Notes: generated by a model from the letters alone, not told the origin. A stretch of DNA of 64,000 nt from Paenibacillus brasilensis (GCF_009363115.1 NZ_CP045298.1:3283501-3347500); one strand, 5' to 3'. Numbered from the stretch's first letter, positions 15,948-25,539 are shown. Translations and numbers: made by a program.

Positions 15948-16544
15948 ATGAATACTAATGTAAGAGCGTCCAGAGGGTTAAAGCTGACAGATATTTTGGT
16001 CACGATTGTAATCTCTGTTGTGTTCGGGCTGGTCTATAAAATATGGGGACCTGCCTATGATTTGATGAAGCCATTCGGTCTGCACGCCGAGCAACTGATG
16101 TATGGCATGTGGTTTATGGCAGGCACGTTCGCTTATCTCGTCATTCGCAAGCCGGGGGTTGCGATTTTGGCAGAAGTAGCCGCGGCAACAGTCAGTGCTT
16201 TTCTGGGAAGCGAATGGGGAATGTCCACCTTGTACTATGGTCTGCTGCAAGGCTTGGCTGCGGAGCTGTTCTTCGCGGTTTTTCTGTATAGGAACGCCAA
16301 TCTGTGGGTCACTTCACTGGCTGCTGTCGGAGCGTCCGTCGCCTCTCTGATTTTGGATTTCAGCTACGGGTATGTTGATCAGCTTTCGACCTGGAACTAC
16401 ATTTTGTATATTGGATTCCGTATGGTAGGCAGTATCGTAATTGCCGGGGTGTTCGCATTCTATCTGGCTAAGGCGCTGGAAGTAACCGGGGTCACACGAA
16501 CCTTGAGACCTGCAACGCAGCAGGATTACAAGGGGCTGGATTAA
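15948..16544 (+). CDS. ykoE: Thiamine-precursor (HMP) ECF transporter substrate-binding subunit YkoE
   Basis: A 198-residue integral membrane S-component of an energy-coupling-factor transporter that captures hydroxymethylpyrimidine-type thiamine precursors. Hydrophobic segments include TDILVTIVISVVFGLVYKIW, QLMYGMWFMAGTFAYLVI, AILAEVAAATVSAFLG and two C-terminal helices. The motifs EWGMSTLYYGLLQGLAAEL and VASLILDFSYGY match the YkoE family. ATG 15948 is chosen because AGGGGAG lies 11 bases upstream; a longer in-frame reading starts inside the leader terminator at 15867. Its TAA overlaps the ykoD ATG (TAATG). TPP riboswitch control upstream supports the assignment. Confidence 0.9.
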   Translation: MNTNVRASRGLKLTDILVTIVISVVFGLVYKIWGPAYDLMKPFGLHAEQLMYGMWFMAGTFAYLVIRKPGVAILAEVAAATVSAFLGSEWGMSTLYYGLLQGLAAELFFAVFLYRNANLWVTSLAAVGASVASLILDFSYGYVDQLSTWNYILYIGFRMVGSIVIAGVFAFYLAKALEVTGVTRTLRPATQQDYKGLD

Positions 16545-18028
16545 TGTGTCGGGCTGCCGAGGATGTGGTGGCGTCGGTCACCCGTCTTCGATTGAAATTT
16601 CCCGGTGAACAGGAACTGCTTTTTCATAATATGTCTTTATCCGTTCGTAAAGGGGAAAAGCTGTTGCTGCTTGGACCAAGCGGATGCGGCAAATCAACGC
16701 TGCTCCAGGTGCTGAGCGGTCTGATTCCGCGTACGATTGAAGTACCTATGAAATGCGATGCTGCCGTAATTCCGGCTCGTTCCGGTATCGTATTTCAAGA
16801 TCCAGATACGCAGTTTTGCATGTCATATGCAGACGAGGAACTGGCTTTTGTGCTGGAAAATAATCAGGTTCCGCGGGAGCAGATGCCGTCCCGTATTCGC
16901 AGACTGCTAACGCAGGTCGGACTTTCGACGGATGATGTGCACATGCCCATTGGCAGTATGTCACAGGGGATGAAGCAGCGTCTGGCCATAGCGTCTGTGC
17001 TGGCGATGGAGCCGGAGGTGCTTTTTCTGGATGAACCTACGGCCTTGCTGGACGAAGAAGGCACCGCACAGGTGTGGGATACGATTCGCCACATTTCGGA
17101 AAACCAGACGCTGGTGATCGTAGAGCATAAAGTAAATGAAATTGTCCATGATGTGGATCGGATTGTAGTGCTTTCCGCTCAAGGGGAGATCATTGCGGAC
17201 GGGGACGCGGAAGAAGTATTTCATGTACATCGGCAGGCATTGTCTGAGTACGGCGTATGGTATCCGGGGGTATGGGATGAAGCGTCCTCGCCACGCTGGA
17301 GAGAGCAAGTAATACAGCAAAAGGGGGCGGGAAGTGTCGACAGACCGTCGATCTTGGCGGCTGAATCTGCTCTACTGGAGCTGGAAGATTTCTGTAGCCT
17401 GCGCGGATCAAGTCCAGTCATTGATGTAGGGCAGGCACAGGTGAATCCGGGCGACTGGATTGGCGTGGTCGGTGAAAACGGAGCGGGTAAAAGCTCGCTG
17501 CTGCTTTCCATGATGCGCTTGCTTCACACCCGGGGACGTTATCGTGTGGACGGCGTAGAGGCTGGCGGTACGGAGGAGCTGGCAGAGCGTATTGCGTTCG
17601 TGTTTCAAAATCCCGAGCTGCAATTCGTAGCGCACACTGTACGGAAGGAACTGGAGTATTCGTTACCCCAAAGCTTGTTTACAGCCGAACAGCGCGGTGA
17701 GCGAGTGGATCGACTGCTCGTACAATTCGGACTGGAACGGCTGGACGAACGCCATCCGTATCAGCTTTCGCTCGGACAAAAGAGGCGGCTGAGCATTGCC
17801 ACGGCTATGATCCGTGAGCCAGCCGTGCTGCTGCTGGATGAACCGACCTTTGGGCAGGATGCGCGTAATACCTTTGTTATCCTGGACATGCTGGAGGAAC
17901 TTAGAGTGGCAGGCACAGCCATCGTGATGGTGACACATGACCCGGAAATCGTTCGTCGGTACTGCACAGGTACATGGCGGGTGCAGAAGGGAGAGCTACG
18001 ACATGAACCTGTCTTTTTCCCATCATGA
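16544..18028 (+). CDS. ykoD: ECF transporter ATPase with two nucleotide-binding domains, YkoD
   Basis: A 494-residue protein with two fused ABC ATPase domains that powers YkoE/YkoC-mediated uptake. Domain 1 has Walker A GPSGCGKST, a Q-loop FQDPDTQF, signature SMSQGMKQRLA and Walker B VLFLDEPTALLD. Domain 2 (from about residue 275) has Walker A GENGAGKSS, FQNPELQF, signature LSLGQKRRLS and Walker B VLLLDEPTFGQD. Both sites look complete. Translation is coupled to ykoE by TAATG, and the 3' end overlaps ykoC by 26 bases. Confidence 0.92.
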   Translation: MCRAAEDVVASVTRLRLKFPGEQELLFHNMSLSVRKGEKLLLLGPSGCGKSTLLQVLSGLIPRTIEVPMKCDAAVIPARSGIVFQDPDTQFCMSYADEELAFVLENNQVPREQMPSRIRRLLTQVGLSTDDVHMPIGSMSQGMKQRLAIASVLAMEPEVLFLDEPTALLDEEGTAQVWDTIRHISENQTLVIVEHKVNEIVHDVDRIVVLSAQGEIIADGDAEEVFHVHRQALSEYGVWYPGVWDEASSPRWREQVIQQKGAGSVDRPSILAAESALLELEDFCSLRGSSPVIDVGQAQVNPGDWIGVVGENGAGKSSLLLSMMRLLHTRGRYRVDGVEAGGTEELAERIAFVFQNPELQFVAHTVRKELEYSLPQSLFTAEQRGERVDRLLVQFGLERLDERHPYQLSLGQKRRLSIATAMIREPAVLLLDEPTFGQDARNTFVILDMLEELRVAGTAIVMVTHDPEIVRRYCTGTWRVQKGELRHEPVFFPS

Positions 18029-18794
18029 AACCTGGCTGCATCGTGTTAATCCGGGGCTAAAGCTCGTGATGTTTTTCTTGTTATTCATAGTCGTTATTAT
18101 CATTCATAATCTAAACGTCATGTTTAATGTAGCGTGTGCTATGTTGCTGCTGCTTGTCTGGTCTGGGCACCCGTGGAAGCGACTGCTGCTGTACGGCTCT
18201 CCTTTTATATTGGTGTTTATTTCGACCTCCACAGGTATGATGCTGTTCGGTAAAGGGGTGACGACCTGGTGGACGTGGGGCTTGATCCACATTACGCGGG
18301 AAAGCTTTTATCGGGGCATGCATCTGGGCTTTCGTGCATTGAGCATGGCAGCAGCAGGGCTGCTATTTGGTTTGACGACTCGTCCGGTGAATCTTTTTTA
18401 TTCGCTGATGCAGCAATGGAGGCTTCCTCCGAAGTATGCGTACAGCTTTTTGGCAGCCATGCGAATGATGCCGATTATGCTGGAAGAGTTCCAGACATTG
18501 AGACATGCCCATCGTATTCGAGGTTCAGAGCAGCATGTGTCCAAATGGAATATGTATGCCATGCTTCGCAGATATGCGATCCCGCTGCTGGCTCAGAGCA
18601 TCCGGCGAGCGCAGCGAATCGCTATCGCCATGGAGGCCAAGGGCTTTGTTAATGAAACCAGGCGCACGTATTATTATGTGATCCGCTATTCGGCTGTAGA
18701 TATTGTGTTTATTTGTTATTTTGTGGTGATGCTTACGCTGGCTTGGGAGCTTGGTATCCGCTTTCCTTACGTAGGAGTGTGGGATGTGCGCTAA
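18003..18794 (+). CDS. ykoC: ECF transporter transmembrane (T) subunit YkoC
   Basis: A 263-residue membrane protein of the CbiQ/EcfT class linking the S-component to the ATPase. Hydrophobic helices are at about residues 20-60, 68-85 and the C-terminus. The coupling motifs are visible as two A-R-G-like elements: HAHRIRGSEQ and AIAMEAKGF. ATG 18003 (MNLSFSHHE) follows GGGAGAG and lies inside the end of ykoD, giving a three-gene operon. The start of a collapsed metNIQ operon lies 140 bases downstream. Confidence 0.9.
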   Translation: MNLSFSHHETWLHRVNPGLKLVMFFLLFIVVIIIHNLNVMFNVACAMLLLLVWSGHPWKRLLLYGSPFILVFISTSTGMMLFGKGVTTWWTWGLIHITRESFYRGMHLGFRALSMAAAGLLFGLTTRPVNLFYSLMQQWRLPPKYAYSFLAAMRMMPIMLEEFQTLRHAHRIRGSEQHVSKWNMYAMLRRYAIPLLAQSIRRAQRIAIAMEAKGFVNETRRTYYYVIRYSAVDIVFICYFVVMLTLAWELGIRFPYVGVWDVR

Positions 18795-18906
18795 TTTGCT
18801 GCCAAAAGGCTTTGCCCGGTTTCTGCTCTTTGTTATATTAATGCAATGGGATTTGACGGCTCGTACAGACCTGACTGGGCTGACGGGCTTATTATATTTT
18901 CCCTGA
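18784..18906 (+). other. Small open frame overlapping the ykoC end (uncertain)
   Basis: A 40-codon frame starts at an ATG inside the last codons of ykoC and reads a hydrophobic stretch FARFLLFVILMQWDL, ending at TGA 18904-18906. No ribosome site distinct from ykoC codons is seen. It may be an unrecognised small membrane peptide, the leftover of a fourth gene, or chance. It is otherwise the only content of the 140-base gap. Confidence 0.2.
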
Positions 18907-18933
18907 GAAAAGGAACATCAGGAAGCCAGTTTC

Positions 18934-19005
18934 ATGATTACGCTGCATCAGGTAAGCAAGCATTATACCACCTCCAGCGGCCAATTTGATGCGGTTCAAT
19001 CCGAT
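18934..19005 (+). pseudogene. metN: metN 5' fragment (methionine ABC transporter ATPase)
   Basis: ATG 18934, with AGGAAG upstream, starts MITLHQVSKHYTTSSGQFDAVQS, the N-terminal strand of MetN-type ATPases. After about 23 codons homology stops abruptly and the sequence switches to metI. Walker A and everything after it are missing. Confidence 0.75.
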
Positions 19006-19328
19006 CATTGCTGGATGTTCCCAAGGGCGTGATTGAAGCCGCTACTTCTATGGGAGCGTCTACTCTCCAGCTAATTTTCAAATTTCTGTACGTGGAAGCC
19101 CGTTCCGGGCTTGTACTGGGTTTGACCACATCGACCATCAGCTTCATTTCCTACTCCACAGTGATGGGCATTGTGGGCGGCGGCGGAGTAGGCGATTTTG
19201 CCATCCGCTACGGCTACCAGCGGTTCGAAACAGGCTTGATGGCGTTCACCATCGTTGTCATGATCATTTTCGTACAAACGATCCAGTTCACCGGAAGCAC
19301 CATATCCCGCCGAATCGACAAGCGGTAG
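19006..19328 (+). pseudogene. metI: metI 3' fragment (methionine ABC transporter permease)
   Basis: From about 19008 the sequence reads LLDVPKGVIEAATSMGAS, the EAA-type cytoplasmic loop that contacts the ATPase, followed by TMS-like segments ending in SRRIDKR and a TAG at 19326-19328. This is roughly the last half of MetI. It is joined directly to the metN fragment, so one deletion removed most of metN and the first half of metI. Confidence 0.85.
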
Positions 19329-19394
19329 CAGAGAAGTACGCTGAGGATGAAAGGTTTTAGTACACATTTGCCCGCAGAAGGCAATAAATTATTT

Positions 19395-19782
19395 CACTAC
19401 ACGCTCTTTGGTCATGATGGAGCAAAATGGCCTGATCAAGCTTAAAGAAGGTGTTGGCTATAATGCTACACAGGCTGATATTATTGAGAACAAGAAAAAG
19501 TTTGTGTTTAAAGAAGTGGATCTGTTGATGCTGGCGCGGTCACTGGATGATGTGGACATGGCTGCCATGTATCCTGCCTATGCCAAGCCGCTGGGTCTGA
19601 CGCCGAAGAAGGACGCGCTGATTACGGAAAAGGATGATGCCCACTTTGCCATTAATCTGGTAGCGCGCAAGGATAATGCGAATTCCGACGCGATTCAAAA
19701 GCTGGCAAAACATATGACCGGACCGGAGGTTCGCAAATTTTTTGAGGATCATTACAAGGACAGCGTTGTTCCAGCTTTTTAA
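19395..19782 (+). pseudogene. metQ: metQ 3' fragment (methionine-binding lipoprotein)
   Basis: Coding sequence resumes near 19395 with RSLVMMEQNGLIKLKEG, then VGYNATQADIIENKKKF, and DDAHFAINLVARKDNA, ending KDSVVPAF at 19782. These are the C-terminal lobe motifs of MetQ/NlpA lipoproteins. The lipobox, N-terminal lobe and start are absent. The ATG at 19408 is internal. A second deletion therefore joins the metI tail to metQ. Confidence 0.85.
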
Positions 19783-19817
19783 AAAATAAGTGCTTTGAAA
19801 CATCGTTTTATGATAAA

Positions 19818-19890
19818 TATGACCTGTAAAAGGTAATGAAGTCTGTGACGAGCAGATGAAATTCCTTGTGCAGGTCTTTTTCTTTTCTAC
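19818..19890 (+). terminator. Weak candidate terminator after the metQ remnant
   Basis: GACCTG (19821-19826) can pair with CAGGTC (19871-19876) just before TTTTTCTTTT. The loop is long, so the structure is uncertain. The rest of 19783-20132 holds an AT-rich upstream region with a LexA-like box and no gene. Confidence 0.35.
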
Positions 19891-20025
19891 CCTTTATATG
19901 GATATTTTTTGGCGAAAACAGGGTATAAAGTCTTAGTTTTTAAGGTTTTAGGGTACGACACTGCTATAAATTTTGGTCATTAAGGGCGATGGAGTAATGC
20001 TTGTGAGCATATTAAAATAAATATA

Positions 20026-20039
20026 CGAACAAACATTCG
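20026..20039 (+). promoter_or_regulatory. LexA-like operator upstream of the DUF4132 operon
   Basis: CGAAC-AAAC-ATTCG is a near-palindrome. On the other strand it reads CGAAT-GTTT-GTTCG, the layout of the B. subtilis LexA (DinR) box found before recA (CGAAT-N4-GTTCG). It lies about 95 bases before the 139-residue gene at 20133. LexA binding is inferred, not shown. Confidence 0.4.
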
Positions 20040-20132
20040 TTTTAGGTTTGGTTAACATTTTTTTGTAGCGGTCAAAAAATTCAGCTGACAACGGATCAAA
20101 AGTGGAAGTAAGAAGGAAGGAAGGGGAACGTT

Positions 20133-20552
20133 ATGAAGCTGGTTGTAACTGTAAAAAGTTTGGGAAAACGCAAGCCAGCACTCGCACGGCAAGAAATGGA
20201 GCTGAGTCCTGTACCGCAAAACTTACGAGAGCTGATTGCGGCAACGGTTGCCCTGAATGTCCGAAGACTGCGGGAAAAACAGGATAGCGTCGCGCTGATT
20301 CCTTTCCTCACAGGGGAGGAAATTCAGATGCAAGGAGAGACAGGCAAGGTCGGATTCGGTTCCATTTATAATGATGCAATACCTGATATTCAGAATGCTG
20401 TAGACACAGCGATGCAGGCTTTTGCAGATGGTTTATACAGAGTTTTTGTACGTGACGAGGAAGCTACTGAACCAGATGCTCCTTTGTTGCTGGAGGATGG
20501 AGACGAGATTGTATTTATACGGTTTACAATGCTGGCCGGAGGCCTATGGTAG
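20133..20552 (+). CDS. Uncharacterised 139-residue protein preceding the DUF4132 gene
   Basis: The protein begins MKLVVTVKSLGKRKP and is mixed alpha/beta and slightly acidic, with no signal peptide or membrane segment. It contains FGSIYNDAIPDIQNAVDTAM and ends LEDGDEIVFIRFTMLAGGLW. The VxxLGKRKP start and DGDEIxFIR end look like a small conserved module rather than random coding, but I do not recognise a family. GGAAGGGGAA gives a strong ribosome site. It is 15 bases upstream of the giant DUF4132 gene and almost certainly co-transcribed, so the two likely act in one process. A LexA-like box lies upstream. Confidence 0.75.
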   Translation: MKLVVTVKSLGKRKPALARQEMELSPVPQNLRELIAATVALNVRRLREKQDSVALIPFLTGEEIQMQGETGKVGFGSIYNDAIPDIQNAVDTAMQAFADGLYRVFVRDEEATEPDAPLLLEDGDEIVFIRFTMLAGGLW

Positions 20553-20567
20553 AGGGGGAAATGAAAT

Positions 20568-23500
20568 ATGCATCAGGAGAAAAATGAGCAGGAATATTTC
20601 ACCATACTGAAGGAGCGCGCGGCGCAACTGGATGGACAACAACAGGAGTTGGCGCAGTATGTTATAGAACTGGGACAGCTTCCTTACATACACGAGGACG
20701 AGGTGCCTTTTAACGAATGTCAGCGAATATTGAAAGCACAGGCTGTAGCAAGCGGAGAATCGCTGTTCAAGCCTCTGGCAGAGGTATTGTGTCGGTTGGT
20801 TGGACACACGACAGGTGATGTGTTCGCACATATAACGGAGCACGTTACGGAATATCCGTACAGTACAGGGTATGAGCGTAAACCGTTTCGCACCTCGGAT
20901 ATTACGGCTCATACTTCGCGGATTTATAAAAGAATGGTGCAGTTGATCCGCATGGACTGGATCGGTTTCTCCATTATGGATTATTTAACGAAAAAGGATT
21001 ATGAACAAGGCAGGGATTACCGGATTCAGGAGGCGATTAGTGATTGGATAGCCTATGAGCTGGATAGCGGTAATTCACAGGTGCTTGAGGCGTTAAAAGG
21101 TATTATTTATGGCGATAATCAGGCGGCATTACTTACGCGCGGCATGATTAAAGGACTGCTCTTGAGCCATCAGGAGGAGCATTATCACATGATTGGTGAG
21201 CTGCTGACAGCGGCCAAGCTTCAAGAGGGACTGCGACAAAGCATTGTAGAGCAAATGGATGAAGGAACCCGGGAGGCTCTTATATACCTGTTGAAGTTGA
21301 TTATAGACCAAGACTTCATTCGTTACAGCTCGGTGGTGCGGGCGCTCGCGGTATGGACAGGTATGGGGCTGGAATCTGCCAATCAGCGGGTAGTTCGCCA
21401 ACTGATTGAGCAGGCGTATGAGGCATTGACCCATAGTGAGCGGCGCCAAGAGTGGTTGACCAGCCCAAATGCCAATGAAGTCTACATGAGTCTGTGGGCT
21501 ACGGCAGTGCATGAGGAACGTGACTTGTATGGGCAAGTGCGGCAACTCATGGAGCAGGGAGCACCTTATCAGAAAATCGTAGCACTTTATGTGCTGTCTA
21601 ATAGTGAGAACAAGGATGTACGTCTCGGAGTTGCCAGAGAATATTTGGACCAGACGGACCCGGAGCTTCAATATTGGATACTGAAGAACTATACAAGTCA
21701 TTATTTTTATGAATGGGTAGAAGGTGGGACAGTCGCGGATCGGATCGTTAAAGTAGCGCATACTCCTTTGCTGGATAGCAAAGAGGAGCGGCACAAGGAT
21801 TTTGAGCGACTGCATGCCCTGTTTGTACATATGAAAAAGGGAGAGTCCACCGGGCCCTCCAAGGTGCTGGATTTTGTAAACGTTTATCATCGCTCGGATG
21901 CTCCAATTCAAAAAATGCTGTATCTCGCCGGGTATGATATGGATGCAGACTGGATTGGGAAAATCATAGCCCTGAAGGATCAGATTAGCCCTAACCTGCG
22001 TGGCGAGCTGCTAAATCATTTTGTGCAAAAACCTGATGACAAGGTGCAACGTGATTTTATTTTTTCCTGCTTGTCTGACAAAAGCATGAGCATTCGTGAG
22101 TTCGCTGTTGCCAAGGCACGCAAGCTGACGCTGTCGGAAGCAGAAATGCAGCAGATGGAGGCTTTATTAAAGCTAAAGACAGGCTCTCTACGGCAAAGTG
22201 TCATTGGTGTGCTGCTCTCACAGCCGCAGGAGCCTTTGGCTGGCTCGCTGGAACGGCTGCTCAAAGCCAAGGCGGAGCTGCAACGATTGGGTGGATTGGA
22301 AATATTGACGAAAATATATGCAGACCCTGAGCGTGCAGAACAATATGAAAGCCTGCGGGCTTTGGCGGATATCATTCAGCAACCGACAGCTAAAGAGGAG
22401 CAGTTGCTATCCAAGCTGGGGCAGGAGGACGCTTATACAGGAGCAAACGGCTTTGGTCTGTACGATCCGAATGCCGGGGAGGCTTGGCTGGAGGAGAAAG
22501 CTGATTTGGGCGATTTCCGATTGGCCGATATTTTTGTTTGTTCATTGGAGAAGCTCAAGCAATTCTTGAGTGGACTGGATGAGCTTGTCCATCGTCATCG
22601 TGATGTAGAATATACTGCGGAATACTATTCGGGCTACAAAGAGACGCTGCTCATTGGGACAAACCTTCGTCCTCTACGGCTGGTTCAGGTCGATGAAGAA
22701 GTAGATTCCAGGCTGTCTTTATATCCTCTTTATGAGGAATGGAACCGTTATTTGCAGGAGAGCGGCATTGGAGCGCGCGAACTACTGGAGCTTGTGTTTT
22801 ATGACCAATTGGAGCCAATGGATCAAACGCTGGATCGCTACTACCGTTATTTCTCCAATATGGACTATTCAGAACGAAGCAAGCACAAGCTGCTGGAAGG
22901 GTGGCGTAAAGACTTCGCCGAGCAAATGTATCCTTTGGACCGGATTAACGAGGTTCAGAAGTGGATGGCGGAGCTGACCTATTCCAGTCAAGTAAGCACA
23001 CTGATCAATGCTTATTTCCCGGATACATCCGGTGAGGAAACATTTGACGTAATTGACCTTGCCTTAAATGCATTGATGCAGGCCATGCCCCAGGACAGAC
23101 CTGCTGAGGACATGGGAATGCTTCATCTATTAGCCAGCCCGTGGGTGGCACTGGAGAAGGGGCGGATCCATGATGGTAAGTCCTTTAAGCGATTTTTCCA
23201 TACCTTTGTGAACTATTCAAAACTGCCAGGATCAGAACATCGTTATTATTCGCCGCTGGATCTGGCGGATTATTTCAAGGCATATGGAGACGGATTGATT
23301 GGTGTAGGGGAAGTATATCGGGAACTGTTGGCTGGCAGTAGTAGCCGCGGTCATATGGGTTCCTTAACAAACGCACGTAATACTTGGATTACCAACTCGC
23401 CAGAATTTATAGAAATACGGCGTACGGTTATTGATCGGCTGCTGGAGGTTGAATTGGCTCGAGGTGATTTGCCTACCGAGGCTACGCCAAAGGTTATGGG

Positions 23501-25532
23501 TCTGAAGCGGATTGAAGGCATGGAATATTTTATCCGTATTCTGGAAGGCCTTGACAAGGAGACGTTCGTCCGAGGTTATGTGTACGGATACGGTGATCGT
23601 ATTACCAAAAAGGAATCGTTCAGCCACTTGCTGAAGGTGTGTTATCCGAGTGAAGGCGAAGATGCCATGCTGCTCAAGGAAAAGCTGAAAAATGCTAAAA
23701 TTACGGATAAACGTCTGCTGGAGGCAGCGATGTATGCTCCACAGTGGATTGAGATTGTAGCGAATTACCTAGGATGGGAAGGGCTTCGCAGTGCGGCATG
23801 GTACTTCCATGCACATATCAATGAAGGCTTTTCGGCTGAAAAGGAGACGATTGTAGCTCACTATTCGCCGATTGCTCCGCAGGATTTTAATGACGGCGCC
23901 TTCGATATTCACTGGTTCCATGAAGCTTATGAGACGTTGGGCGAAGAGCGATTTGACCTGCTGTACGATTGTGCTAAGTATATTTCGGCTGGAGCCAATC
24001 ATCGCCGATCGCAGTTGTTTGCAGATGCGACGCTGGGCAAGCTGAAGCTGGATGAAATAAAACAATCCGTGGAAGACAAACGGAATAAGGATCATTTGCT
24101 GACCTACAGTCTGATCCCACTTGCAGAGCCTCCTGAACCGGATGTGAGGGAACGCTATGACTTTATTCAGCGGTTTCTGGAGCACAGCAAAAAATTTGGA
24201 GCACAGCGTAAGGCTAGTGAAGCTTTGGTCTCGCGGATTGCACTCGGAAATTTGGCCCGCAATGCAGGTTATGATGACGTAACCCGGCTCGTATGGGATA
24301 TGGAAGCACGTAAGCTGGAGGATCTCCGGTCTTATTTTGAGCCACATGCCTTGGCAGAGGGGACAACGATACAACTTGTCATTGATGAAGAAGGGGCAGC
24401 AGACATTGAGGTTGTCAGCAAAGGGAAGACGCTGAAGTCTATTCCGGCTCGTTTTAAGAAGGCTGAGTATGTTGCTGCCTTAAAGGAACTTAAAGGGGAT
24501 TTGGTAGATCAGTACAGAAGAGCCCGCAAAGAGCTGGAACGCTCTATGGAATCCGGTACGGCTTTCTTGGTGAAGGAGCTGAAGGGATTATTGGGTAATC
24601 CCGTGCTTGCTCCATTGGTACGTACGTTGGTATTCAAGGCCGGGGATCATCTTGGATATTTCAACGAGGATACGTTGGCGTTGACTGCTCCTTCTGCTGA
24701 ACAGCATACTGTGGGAGAAGAGGAAAAGCTGATTATCGCCCATCCGCTTCATTTGTACGAAAGCGGCCGTTGGGGCGACTTCCAGAAGGACTTATTTGAC
24801 CGTCAGATTCGTCAGCCGTTTAAGCAGGTGTTCCGTGAGCTGTACTTGCCGAATGAGGACGAACGTGCAAGCGCAACGGTTTCCCGCCGATATGCAGGAC
24901 ATCAGGTACAGCCGAATAAAACGGTATCCCTGCTGAAGGGTCGCCAGTGGACGGTCAGCTATGAGGACGGACTCCAAAAGGTGTATTATGCCGAAAATCT
25001 GATCGCTAACCTGTACGCCATGGCGGATTGGTTCTCACCAGCGGACACCGAAGCACCTACGCTGGAAACGGTGCAGTTCTTTGATCGGACAACGTATAAA
25101 AGTGTTCCGTTAGATGAAGTTCCTCCTGTCCTGTTCTCCGAAGTCATGCGGGACGTGGATCTGGTTGTTAGTGTTGCTCATGTGGGCGGCGTTGATCCGG
25201 AAGCCAGTCTTACGACCATTGGAATGCGCAGCGTTATTGTACAGGAATCATTGCGTTTGCTGAAAATCAGCAATGTACGGTTGGATGGAAATTATGCACG
25301 TATAGATGGCACGCTTGGGGAATATGCGGTGCATTTGGGAAGCGGTGGTGTCTACAAGCAAGCGAAGGGAGCGCTGCATATCATTCCGGTGCATGCACAG
25401 CATCGTGGGCGCATCTTCCTGCCGTTTCTGGATGAGGACCCAAGAACAGCCGAAATTTTATCCAAAATTGTGCTGCTCGCTGAGGATCAGAAGATCAAGG
25501 ACCCGCAAATTCTTACGCAGCTTCAAGCGTAG
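20568..25532 (+). CDS. Giant DUF4132-family protein (YehI/MolR-like)
   Basis: A 1654-residue soluble protein. The first 1200 residues are mostly helical and repeat-like, in places HEAT-like, with no recognisable catalytic motif. The C-terminal region, about residues 1290-1654, matches the DUF4132 pattern seen in E. coli YehI/MolR relatives: RFKKAEYVAALKELK, a helical RRARKELERSME, then HPLHLYESGRWGDFQKD, RQPFKQVFRELYLP, RYAGHQVQPNKTVSLLKGRQW and DVDLVVSVAHVGGVDPE. An N-terminal WGR domain, common in relatives, is not seen. GAGGGGG precedes ATG 20568. The biochemical role of DUF4132 is unknown; I recall genetic links to metal and stress responses only. The gene pairs with the 139-residue protein, and an inverted repeat (25540-25655) follows the stop. 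Confidence 0.85.
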   Translation: MHQEKNEQEYFTILKERAAQLDGQQQELAQYVIELGQLPYIHEDEVPFNECQRILKAQAVASGESLFKPLAEVLCRLVGHTTGDVFAHITEHVTEYPYSTGYERKPFRTSDITAHTSRIYKRMVQLIRMDWIGFSIMDYLTKKDYEQGRDYRIQEAISDWIAYELDSGNSQVLEALKGIIYGDNQAALLTRGMIKGLLLSHQEEHYHMIGELLTAAKLQEGLRQSIVEQMDEGTREALIYLLKLIIDQDFIRYSSVVRALAVWTGMGLESANQRVVRQLIEQAYEALTHSERRQEWLTSPNANEVYMSLWATAVHEERDLYGQVRQLMEQGAPYQKIVALYVLSNSENKDVRLGVAREYLDQTDPELQYWILKNYTSHYFYEWVEGGTVADRIVKVAHTPLLDSKEERHKDFERLHALFVHMKKGESTGPSKVLDFVNVYHRSDAPIQKMLYLAGYDMDADWIGKIIALKDQISPNLRGELLNHFVQKPDDKVQRDFIFSCLSDKSMSIREFAVAKARKLTLSEAEMQQMEALLKLKTGSLRQSVIGVLLSQPQEPLAGSLERLLKAKAELQRLGGLEILTKIYADPERAEQYESLRALADIIQQPTAKEEQLLSKLGQEDAYTGANGFGLYDPNAGEAWLEEKADLGDFRLADIFVCSLEKLKQFLSGLDELVHRHRDVEYTAEYYSGYKETLLIGTNLRPLRLVQVDEEVDSRLSLYPLYEEWNRYLQESGIGARELLELVFYDQLEPMDQTLDRYYRYFSNMDYSERSKHKLLEGWRKDFAEQMYPLDRINEVQKWMAELTYSSQVSTLINAYFPDTSGEETFDVIDLALNALMQAMPQDRPAEDMGMLHLLASPWVALEKGRIHDGKSFKRFFHTFVNYSKLPGSEHRYYSPLDLADYFKAYGDGLIGVGEVYRELLAGSSSRGHMGSLTNARNTWITNSPEFIEIRRTVIDRLLEVELARGDLPTEATPKVMGLKRIEGMEYFIRILEGLDKETFVRGYVYGYGDRITKKESFSHLLKVCYPSEGEDAMLLKEKLKNAKITDKRLLEAAMYAPQWIEIVANYLGWEGLRSAAWYFHAHINEGFSAEKETIVAHYSPIAPQDFNDGAFDIHWFHEAYETLGEERFDLLYDCAKYISAGANHRRSQLFADATLGKLKLDEIKQSVEDKRNKDHLLTYSLIPLAEPPEPDVRERYDFIQRFLEHSKKFGAQRKASEALVSRIALGNLARNAGYDDVTRLVWDMEARKLEDLRSYFEPHALAEGTTIQLVIDEEGAADIEVVSKGKTLKSIPARFKKAEYVAALKELKGDLVDQYRRARKELERSMESGTAFLVKELKGLLGNPVLAPLVRTLVFKAGDHLGYFNEDTLALTAPSAEQHTVGEEEKLIIAHPLHLYESGRWGDFQKDLFDRQIRQPFKQVFRELYLPNEDERASATVSRRYAGHQVQPNKTVSLLKGRQWTVSYEDGLQKVYYAENLIANLYAMADWFSPADTEAPTLETVQFFDRTTYKSVPLDEVPPVLFSEVMRDVDLVVSVAHVGGVDPEASLTTIGMRSVIVQESLRLLKISNVRLDGNYARIDGTLGEYAVHLGSGGVYKQAKGALHIIPVHAQHRGRIFLPFLDEDPRTAEILSKIVLLAEDQKIKDPQILTQLQA

Positions 25533-25539
25533 GACGTAC

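Noticed and set aside
21129..24374. Several long minus-strand frames opposite the DUF4132 gene.
   Set aside because: They match nothing, lack ribosome sites, and are expected shadows of a long coding gene with biased codon use.
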